From NCBI GenBank assembly GCA_963575675.1, contig CAUYUA010000210.1:1-40214 (forward strand): 40,214 nucleotides of DNA, read 5' to 3'. The translations under genes were made by a program, and so were the position numbers. The notes beneath the pieces were generated by a model, which saw nothing but the letters and a program-made list of their open reading frames with translations, ran no database searches and was not told the origin of the DNA. Source of the stretch: CAUYUA01 sp963575675. GTDB lineage: Bacteria > Pseudomonadota > Alphaproteobacteria > Azospirillales > Azospirillaceae. Shown piece after piece: positions 16,579-23,149 of this stretch. Positions within the stretch are counted from its first letter, which is position 1; every line of letters begins with the position of its first letter.

Positions 16579-17298
16579 ATGAGTCTTTCTAAGGTTAATG
16601 CGATCATTCATCAATCGCAGGACAAACTAGCTGCAATTCTTCGCACGAAGGTCTCTGAGTCTGGGATAGCGCAAAGTCAGTATATAAGATTCTTATCGAT
16701 GCAATATCATCTGACAAAACATGCTTATTGGTATTTTACAGTTGCTGCAAGTCATGCAAGCATATCACGAAAAAAGATTTTGCGCAATTTTTTAATTCAA
16801 TTTGCTCGTGAGGAAGAGCTTCATTACCTTGTTGCAGGCAAAGATATTTTATCTATTGGAGGAGAAATATTATCAGAACCGATTGACGTTACGCTTTGGC
16901 ACGCCTTCTTTCAGAAAGTTGTGCTGGAGCGCCCCTTTGAAAGACTTGGCGCTGCTTGCGTATTGGAAAACATCTCCGGCGGCCAAGTTAAACCCCAGGT
17001 AAAGAGGCTTCTTTCGACTCCATTTCTCAATCGTGATAATACACGATTTATTATTATACATCAGCATGAGAAAATTCCTCACGGGGAGCAAATATTAAAA
17101 ATATTTAAAGAAATTGACATGAATGCCCAAGAACTGGAAGACCTAAACAAAGGAGCCGAAATTGGGGCGTGTCTTTATCTTAGAATGATTGATTGGAGCA
17201 TGTCATTTGAGGAATGTGAGAAAAAAGAATCGATAACAGCCAATGAAAAGAATGAAGTTGAAAGTTTCTCCATAACCCAGATTGAGCACGATTATTAA
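16579..17298 (+). CDS. haem-oxygenase-like diiron oxidase family protein
   Basis: A 239-residue, all-helical protein of the haem-oxygenase-like dimetal oxidase (HDO) / iron-containing redox enzyme group. Members cut or oxidise fatty acids and amino acids; UndA makes 1-undecene and SznF hydroxylates nitrogen. Candidate iron ligands are E79/E80 and H82 (REEELHY), E130 (CVLENISGG) and H161, H163 or H168 (IIIHQHEKIPHGE). Other landmarks are YHLTKHAYWYF and RPFERLGAACVLE. AGAGGGAAAAGAG stands directly before the ATG. It is the last intact gene of module B and has no copy elsewhere in the window. Oxidative tailoring of the acyl or amino part is the likely role (inference). Confidence 0.72.
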   Translation: MSLSKVNAIIHQSQDKLAAILRTKVSESGIAQSQYIRFLSMQYHLTKHAYWYFTVAASHASISRKKILRNFLIQFAREEELHYLVAGKDILSIGGEILSEPIDVTLWHAFFQKVVLERPFERLGAACVLENISGGQVKPQVKRLLSTPFLNRDNTRFIIIHQHEKIPHGEQILKIFKEIDMNAQELEDLNKGAEIGACLYLRMIDWSMSFEECEKKESITANEKNEVESFSITQIEHDY

Positions 17299-17405
17299 TT
17301 TGTATCGGGTCGTTATCGCTTTCTGTGGTGGAATTTGTTCGGTTATGGTGGAGGTTGTCATGAAGCGCTGTGGTGTGACAATCTTCACGTTATTCTTTGA
17401 TCTCT

Positions 17406-17647
17406 ACAGGTTATCACATCGTTTACAAAACAGGTATTCCATATCTTGTTTTTCTTGAATACGTTTGCGCGTTTACGGTATTAATCCTCTTTTTGTTAGT
17501 TCAAAACAGAATAATTATAATATTATGAATCGTAATTCTATCATCTTTTCCAGCCTCTTTCACATTTTATTATGCGGCTCGTGCATCGATATAGTGTTTT
17601 TTTGCTGCGATTGGCTCTGCGATGCTATATTTATCCCTTCCGCCTAG
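17406..17647 (+). pseudogene. remnant of DUF6629 membrane protein gene
   Basis: The plus strand reads TGYHIVYKTGIPYLVFLEYV at 17406-17465 and, after a frameshift, IVFFCCDWLCDAIFIPSA before a stop at 17645-17647. The first part matches SGYHIIYKTGIPYPVYLEYV of the intact gene at 37896-38537 (minus strand). The second part corresponds to its last helix. The 5' half is unrecognisable or lost in the stretch 17299-17405. A luxI remnant follows, the same gene order as in the intact pair. Confidence 0.75.
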
Positions 17648-17649
17648 AT

Positions 17650-17740
17650 CAATTTCACACCCAGAATAACTTGCAGCATCTTATGAAGCAATCATGGCGC
17701 TTACGGTGCAGGGCGCGAGTAGTTGGTGGTGGATTGGGCT
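17650..17740 (+). pseudogene. N-terminal remnant of a luxI gene
   Basis: The frame across 17650-17740 contains LMKQSWRLRCRARVV, nearly the same as LMKQSWRLRYRVFVDHLGW of the intact LuxI at 37274-37861. The DNA from ATGAAGCAATCATGGCGC onward is almost identical in both copies. The similarity stops abruptly at about 17740, where the leader of a FAAL gene begins. This copy lacks the poly-C tract seen after the start codon of the intact gene. Confidence 0.75.
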
Positions 17741-17782
17741 TCGTTAGGTTGGAGAAGCGCAAGTTCGGTTGGGAGAATTTGT

Positions 17783-19474
17783 ATGCAAGGTTGGGCAGTT
17801 CCTACCTTCCTTCTCGAAGGGGGGCGACAAGAGATCGTCATCTATCCTGGAGACCATGGTCCGGAGCGGCGGTTGACGCTGGATGAATTGGTTAGCCGCA
17901 GCCTTGCCGCCTCTCGTTTGTTTCAGAGTATGGGGGTGGAGCCGGGCGATCGGGTGATGCTGTTGGCGCCAACCGGGGCGCTGTTGCTGCAAGCCATGCT
18001 GGGCGCGTGGTTTTGCGGGGCGGCGTTTGCGATTGCGCCACCGAACACCGGTGAGACGCGGGCGGCGATGACCCGTGAACAACTATTGAAGAGGGTCGTG
18101 GTGACTCGGCCCAAGCTTATCGTCGCGTCAGGCAAGGCGGCGACGGCGCTGCCGTGGTTGGAAATACTTCCTGGAGCATCCGTGATTGGAGATGACGTGT
18201 TCGCTCATCTTGCAGGTGACGACACGTTCGCGCCGGTTCGGCTGGCGCCAAACGATCTGGCGTACTTGCAGTTTACGTCAGGAAGCACCGGTTCAGGGTG
18301 CGCCAAGGCGGTGATCGTTACCCATGCCGCCCTTACCAGCAATCTCAGGGGTATTGCCCAGGCGGCGCGGATCGTTACCGACGATTGTATGGTCTCCTGG
18401 GCGCCGGCGCATCATGACATGGGCTTGGTTGGCGGGTTTCTTCAGGCGCTATTCAGTAAACTTCGATCCGTTTTTATTCCAGTTGAAACTTTTTCCAAAT
18501 CTCCCTGGATATGGGTGCAGGCTATTTCGGAGCACAGGGGAACATTGTCTCCAAGTCCGACTTTTTCATATACGATTCTTCAAAAACTAAGCAATACTCA
18601 TCGCCTTTCAGGCATTGATTTGTCATCTTGGCGTTATGCGTGGATTGGAGCTGAACCGATATTTCCTGAAGTGATTTCGCGGTTCAATGGCGCCTTCAGG
18701 ACAAGGGGATTATCTGAAACTACATTGAGGCCATCATATGGTCTGGCTGAGTCTGTGGTTGCGATATCATGTAGCGTTGACAAGGAACCCGTCTGCGTTA
18801 TTCACTGTGATCCTTTTCAGTTGCGACAAAACGGTCGAGTGCGCCTCGTCGCCTCAGAAACAGCAGGAGCGATTCCGCTGGTCGGCAATGGTCCGCCGAT
18901 TGCTGGCATGACAATCAAGATTGCCGATGAGGTTGGGACCGAACTCCCTTCCGATCGGGTCGGCCACATCTGGATGAAGGGACCGAGCGTTACGCCCGGT
19001 TATTTCGGCGTCGACGACAGCGGTTTGGTCGATGGCTGGCGAGACACCGGCGATCTTGGTTTTCTCTACCAGAAACAGGTTTTCGTCTCTGGTCGGGCCA
19101 AGGAAGTCATTATTCGTGGCGGCGTCAACATCGCGCCTCAGGACATCGAATGGATGGTGGAGCAGTTCCTGGGATTGCGCCCCGGTCGGGTGGTGGCGTT
19201 CTCGGACATTCGGTGCGAACTGGGCCGGGAAGAGGTGGTTGTGGTCGCTGAAACCAGGGGCAAGCTGACGGATGTCGTCGCCACCCGGCAAAGCCTACTC
19301 CAGACGATCGTGAGAGCTACAGGCCTTGCGGTGGACCATATCGAGTTTGTTCCAACTGGCAGCATCCCTAGGACCACCAGCGGCAAGGTTCAACGATCGC
19401 GGACCCGTGATCTGTATCGGGCGGGGGAATTGCATAAACCTTCAGCTGCCGTGATGAGCGCCGCTAATGGATAA
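17783..19474 (+). CDS. fatty acyl-AMP ligase (FAAL), module C
   Basis: A 563-residue ANL enzyme with LQFTSGSTGSG P-loop (about 162), WAPAHHDMGLVGGF (about 206), PSYGLAESVV, GWRDTGDLGFLY, GRAKEVIIRGGVNIAPQDIE (about 437) and TTSGKVQR near residue 531. It should adenylate a fatty or similar acid and load the ACP encoded 24 bases downstream. The frame is open upstream, but GGGAGAA at 17771-17777 fixes the ATG at 17783. Its 5' side is joined to a luxI fragment. The first half and the last third are GC-rich while 18.4-18.8 kb is AT-richer, so the gene itself may be mosaic. It resembles the module A FAAL more than the module D one. Confidence 0.86.
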   Translation: MQGWAVPTFLLEGGRQEIVIYPGDHGPERRLTLDELVSRSLAASRLFQSMGVEPGDRVMLLAPTGALLLQAMLGAWFCGAAFAIAPPNTGETRAAMTREQLLKRVVVTRPKLIVASGKAATALPWLEILPGASVIGDDVFAHLAGDDTFAPVRLAPNDLAYLQFTSGSTGSGCAKAVIVTHAALTSNLRGIAQAARIVTDDCMVSWAPAHHDMGLVGGFLQALFSKLRSVFIPVETFSKSPWIWVQAISEHRGTLSPSPTFSYTILQKLSNTHRLSGIDLSSWRYAWIGAEPIFPEVISRFNGAFRTRGLSETTLRPSYGLAESVVAISCSVDKEPVCVIHCDPFQLRQNGRVRLVASETAGAIPLVGNGPPIAGMTIKIADEVGTELPSDRVGHIWMKGPSVTPGYFGVDDSGLVDGWRDTGDLGFLYQKQVFVSGRAKEVIIRGGVNIAPQDIEWMVEQFLGLRPGRVVAFSDIRCELGREEVVVVAETRGKLTDVVATRQSLLQTIVRATGLAVDHIEFVPTGSIPRTTSGKVQRSRTRDLYRAGELHKPSAAVMSAANG

Positions 19475-19498
19475 ATCGACGACGCGTGGGGAGATCGG

Positions 19499-19762
19499 AT
19501 GATCGAGGCGATCAGGGAAATGTTCCATGATTTGGCCGGGCGCGGGGACGTGCCTGCCCATATAGGAGGCATGGACATAACACCTTCGATGCGATTGTGG
19601 GAACTTGCTCTCGATTCCCTGGCTCGGCTTAATCTTGCCATGGAAATCGAATATCGGTTCGGCTGCTCTGTGCTAAACACAATTTCCGATATGACCAGCC
19701 TTCAAGAGCTATCGTCTTTGCTGGTGGCTCACCGTCAATCCAAAGCGTCAGAGGCGCCGTGA
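19499..19762 (+). CDS. acyl carrier protein (module C)
   Basis: An 87-residue acidic ACP with the phosphopantetheine site LALDSLARLNLAMEIE (Ser40). Flanking helices are IEAIREMFHDLAG and SLQELSSLLVAH. GGGGAG lies 6-8 bases before the ATG. Its stop codon overlaps the start of the dehydrogenase gene (TGATG at 19760-19764), so both are probably made together. That suggests the dehydrogenase acts on the acyl chain carried by this ACP, as in systems where acyl-CoA-dehydrogenase-like enzymes oxidise carrier-bound substrates. Confidence 0.85.
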   Translation: MIEAIREMFHDLAGRGDVPAHIGGMDITPSMRLWELALDSLARLNLAMEIEYRFGCSVLNTISDMTSLQELSSLLVAHRQSKASEAP

Positions 19763-20946
19763 TGAGCCATAGCGACATCCACGATTTGGAATCCCGCCTA
19801 GAAAGGGTTCGTTCTATCGTTCGAGATATCTTAATTCCGCTCGAACGACGGATCGATCAAGAGGACAAACTTCCTGACCACGTCCTCTATCTCTATCGAA
19901 CCGAAGGGTGGTTCGGGCTCACCGTTCCCAGGGAATTCGGCGGACAAGGGTTGCCGATGACGGTGGCCGTCAGGATAATGCAAGAGATCGGTTTCTCCGC
20001 TCCGGTGTTTTCCTCATGGTTGATGACTAGCAGTGGCGTTGTTTCCGCCGCGTATCGCTTGGGAGGCAATGCCGAACAGCAACGGGAGTACCTACCAAAA
20101 TTGGCTTCCGGTGAACTGATAGGCGCGGTCGGAGTAACGGATGGAGAAAACGGAGGATCGGATTTGGCGATGGTCGGAACCACTGCTCGGCTCGACGGCG
20201 ATCGGCTCATTCTGAACGGTAGGAAGCGATATGTCGGCCTTGCGGCCGTAGCTGGCGTCATTTTAATTTTATGCCGATTGGAAAGCCAAGTAGCCCGCGC
20301 GCGGAAGCTTATTTTGGTGGCCGTCCCCGGTAATGTTCCTGGCTTGGTCTTTGAAAAGAAAAGTCGGTGTTTGGGCCTACGGGGGGTCCCTCTTGTTGAT
20401 TTTGAACTGAAGGACTGTATTGTTCCGGTCTCGGCGGTGATTGGAAGTTTGGCGGTGAATGGTCTTGCCCTCTTTGCTCGCGCGCTTGATTACGGTCACC
20501 TCATGCTTGCTGCAAGCCACGCCGGGCTGATTGGCCGTCTGATTCATGAAGCAGTTTGCGGCGCCGCCAGCCGTCGCCGATTTGGGCGCTTTCTGATCGA
20601 TCAGCCGGTGATCCAACAGTCGATTGCGGCGATGACCGTGGACCGCATGGCGTCGGACGCATTGACGGATGCGGCGGCCCGTTTGGCAGATCAGGGGCAA
20701 CCATTCAGTATGGAGGCGACTGCCGCTAAGATATTCGCGACCGAGGCGTCATGCCGCTCTGCGGATCGGGCGGTGCAGATACTTGGCGCCGATGGTGTCC
20801 TGGAAGGCTCCCCAGTTGAGCAATTTTACCGTGACGTTCGGGGCGGACGCTTGATGGAAGGCGCCAATGAAGTCTTGGCCTCTACCATTGCCTCACACGC
20901 CGTATCCGGAGAATTGCGTCGGGCCAATGGAGCAAAATCGCTGTAG
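19762..20946 (+). CDS. acyl-CoA dehydrogenase family flavoenzyme, probably acyl-ACP
   Basis: A 394-residue FAD enzyme with all family segments: GLTVPREFGGQGLP, GAVGVTDGENGGSDLAMV, KSRCLGLRGVPLVDFELKD, GAASRRRFGRFLIDQPVIQQ, QILGADGVLEG and YRDVRGGRLMEGANEVLAS. The Glu in MEGANEV sits where the catalytic base stands in many family members. It would introduce a trans-2 double bond into an acyl thioester. The ATG at 19762 overlaps the ACP stop codon; a GTG at 19759 is less likely. No electron-transfer flavoprotein gene is nearby, so electrons must go to a partner elsewhere or to oxygen. It is the only such gene in the window and marks module C as chemically different from A and D. Confidence 0.88.
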   Translation: MSHSDIHDLESRLERVRSIVRDILIPLERRIDQEDKLPDHVLYLYRTEGWFGLTVPREFGGQGLPMTVAVRIMQEIGFSAPVFSSWLMTSSGVVSAAYRLGGNAEQQREYLPKLASGELIGAVGVTDGENGGSDLAMVGTTARLDGDRLILNGRKRYVGLAAVAGVILILCRLESQVARARKLILVAVPGNVPGLVFEKKSRCLGLRGVPLVDFELKDCIVPVSAVIGSLAVNGLALFARALDYGHLMLAASHAGLIGRLIHEAVCGAASRRRFGRFLIDQPVIQQSIAAMTVDRMASDALTDAAARLADQGQPFSMEATAAKIFATEASCRSADRAVQILGADGVLEGSPVEQFYRDVRGGRLMEGANEVLASTIASHAVSGELRRANGAKSL

Positions 20947-20958
20947 GAGTGCAATTTA

Positions 20959-22266
20959 ATGGATGTGTTTCAGTTGCCCTCGAAAGAGGCGCTCACCAAT
21001 AGCAGCCTCATCTTTTCGCATCCGCACGGGCGCAATATCATTGAGCGCACTGAAACCTTTTTTACGTGGCAACAGGTAAGACGAGACAGTGGTTGTTGGC
21101 CCTATTCCACTGTGCTTGGAACGGCTCCTACGCCAGAGACTATGGTGGCAACCGAAACTGGCGCTCTCCGTGCTGGCGTCAACTTTGCTTCCCAAGACTA
21201 TCTGTCGCTTACCTGCCATCCGCAGATTCACGAGGCGGTGAGGCAAGCCTTGCAAGACTTTGGCCCGCATAGTGCGGGATCGGCCATTCTGCAAGGCAAC
21301 ACCTTGCTGTCGCTGGAGCTGGAGCGGGCGCTGGCCGAGCATCTGCAGATGGAGCATGTGGTTCTGTTTCCCACCGGTTGGGGCGCCGGGTTCGGGGCGA
21401 TCAACGGTCTGGTTCGGCGGGATGATTGGATCGTCATGGATGCCTTCAGTCATGCCTGCATCCAGTCTGGGGCGATGGCTTCGACCCAGAAGATCATCCG
21501 CCACGATCACCTGCGCACCGACCAGATTCGCCAATTGCTTCATGACTTGCGGGCGCGGGACGCCAGCAACGGCATCTTGGTGATTACTGAGGGCCTATTC
21601 AGCATGGATGCCGATATCCCGGCCATTGCCTCAATCATCGAGGCGTGCCGGGAGTATGACGCGACGTTGATGGTCGATATCGCCCACGACTACGGCGCGA
21701 TGGGGCCGAACGGCACCGGAGCGCTCGGCATGCAGGGGGTATTGGGGCAGGTCGATATTGTCATGGGATCGTTCTCCAAGACGTTTGCCTCGAATGGCGG
21801 GTTCGTGGCGACTAACAGCGCCGCCGCCCGGCACTTTCTTAAGGTGTTTGGTGGTCCGCACATCTTCTCGAACGCCCTGTCGCCAATCCAGGTGGCGGTG
21901 GTGAAGGCTTGCCTCGACATCGTGCGCTCACCGGAGGGGTACACTCTGCGGGCGTCGTTGTTTGAGGCGATCGGCGCGTTGCGGAAGGCATTGGGTGCGC
22001 GGGGCATCATCTGCGCCGGTGAGCCGTCGCCGATTGTGCCAGCTATGATTGGCCGGGAGGATGTCGCCAGGCTGACGGCCCGTCTGCTGTCCGAGCAGCC
22101 GCTGTTCGCCAATCTGATTGAATACCCGGCGGTTCCGGTGGGGACAGCGCGGTTCCGGTTTCAGGTGATGGCGAACCATCAGCGCGAGCACGTTGAAAAG
22201 GCTGTCGAGATTTTTGTAAATGCGGTGACAAGCGCCAACGAATTTTTGGTTATTCACCGTCTATAG
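20959..22266 (+). CDS. alpha-oxoamine synthase, type 2 (AOS2, module C)
   Basis: A 435-residue PLP enzyme with the AOS2 branch marks: FFTWQQVRRD, FASQDYLSLTCHP, GPHSAGSAILQGNT, HACIQSGAMA, DIAHDYGAMGPNGTGALG and GSFSKTFASNGGF (Schiff-base K274). It is expected to condense the carrier-bound, possibly unsaturated, acyl group with an amino acid. TAGGAG precedes the ATG by 10 bases; it starts 12 bases after the dehydrogenase stop. No AOS1 partner exists in module C, so if the AOS1/AOS2 pair is obligatory this copy would need a partner from another module. A G10 run begins 6 bases after its stop. Confidence 0.88.
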   Translation: MDVFQLPSKEALTNSSLIFSHPHGRNIIERTETFFTWQQVRRDSGCWPYSTVLGTAPTPETMVATETGALRAGVNFASQDYLSLTCHPQIHEAVRQALQDFGPHSAGSAILQGNTLLSLELERALAEHLQMEHVVLFPTGWGAGFGAINGLVRRDDWIVMDAFSHACIQSGAMASTQKIIRHDHLRTDQIRQLLHDLRARDASNGILVITEGLFSMDADIPAIASIIEACREYDATLMVDIAHDYGAMGPNGTGALGMQGVLGQVDIVMGSFSKTFASNGGFVATNSAAARHFLKVFGGPHIFSNALSPIQVAVVKACLDIVRSPEGYTLRASLFEAIGALRKALGARGIICAGEPSPIVPAMIGREDVARLTARLLSEQPLFANLIEYPAVPVGTARFRFQVMANHQREHVEKAVEIFVNAVTSANEFLVIHRL

Positions 22267-22271
22267 TTGTA

Positions 22272-22281
22272 GGGGGGGGGG
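22272..22281 (+). repeat. poly-G tract, 10 bases, intergenic
   Basis: Ten G directly after the AOS2 stop codon and before an IS1 remnant. No gene frame that it could switch is visible now. It may be left over from a lost gene that held a tract like those at 13571 and 33393. Confidence 0.7.
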
Positions 22282-22479
22282 CCTTTTCATCTGGAGATAA
22301 AGTAGGGAGCCCTGACCTAAGATAGATTTATATTAAATTATTGGTATAATATGCAACTGTGAGATGCAATTCTCATAATGGGCGGTGTTGATTGCGAGTG
22401 CATGTGTCTTTGATGGCTTGGAAACGCTGGATTTGTTTACTGGCGGAGCCGCGCAGAATTGTTGGTGATGTGCATTTAA
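22282..22479. other. unassigned intergenic stretch
   Basis: No gene, repeat or RNA that I can support. Together with the flanking remnants it forms part of a 585-base gene-free gap between AOS2 and the methyltransferase remnant. The left end of the IS1 remnant is not recognisable here. Confidence 0.4.
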
Positions 22480-22880
22480 TGCGAATTAAGCCACTGAAGA
22501 ACTGATCGATTGGGAATACGGCGATTGTAACGGAAAGACGGCAATTTTGTTGACTGATAGGTTAAACAAAACAGGAGTAAAACTTATATTTCGGATAATT
22601 AAGCCATGTATACAAATTTTATACCATTAGGAAGATTGTATCAAGGTAAAGACAAAGATCATGGAATTGAACGTAATAATAAGTGACAAACCCGTTGGTT
22701 TGCTCGTTTTCGTCATAAGATCATTGTCATCTCAACGTCCAAGCAGCTTGTTAATGTCACGATGGCGCTGTTTACACGATTCCGAGTGAATAGAACGATC
22801 GATGAATTTATACAATAAGTATTTCTATCTTAATATCTCATAGGTTGTAATATGGCCATGTATTTCTACCGAAAATTCTC
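22480..22880 (+). mobile_element. IS1-family remnant (3' half and right terminal repeat)
   Basis: The plus strand reads ELIDWEYGDCNGKTAILL, then DRLNKTGVKLI and, in another frame, FIPLGRLYQGKDKDHGIERN and LVNVTMALFTRFRV. These are pieces of the second half of an IS1-type transposase, with stops and frameshifts. The same blocks occur in the IS1 element at 38743-39492. The right end at 22857-22880 (CATGTATTTCTACCGAAAAT) is a mutated version of the terminal repeat seen at 39470-39492. The left part is lost. Confidence 0.75.
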
Positions 22881-23106
22881 TTTTGATATGCTGAACGGCG
22901 GCGGTTCGTTGCTGGTCCCCAATTTAACCCACAATGTTTATGAGGCGGGGTATATGGAAGCGTTTATGGATTGGCATATGATTTACCGTGAAAGCGACGA
23001 TATGAACCGCCTTGTTTCATGTGTTCATGAGCCTGAAATTTCATCGAAAAACATCTTTAAAGACCCCTGGGGGAACATAATTTTCTTTGAGCTGACGAAA
23101 GCGTGA
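22881..23106 (+). pseudogene. C-terminal remnant of a PhcB-like methyltransferase
   Basis: The frame reads FDMLNGGGSLLVPNLTHN, then YMEAFMDWHMIYRESDDM and ISSKNIFKDPWGNIIFFE. It matches the end of the methyltransferase at 12736, including the tail that follows its G14 tract. Here the tract position is occupied by ordinary codons (YRESDDM). An ATG at 22852, inside the IS1 terminal repeat, opens this frame, so a short 84-residue chimera could still be made. The SAM-binding part is missing, so no activity is expected. Confidence 0.8.
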
Positions 23107-23149
23107 CGGATTCGTCTTTCTATCTTTTTGGTTTATTAAGGAAACAACA

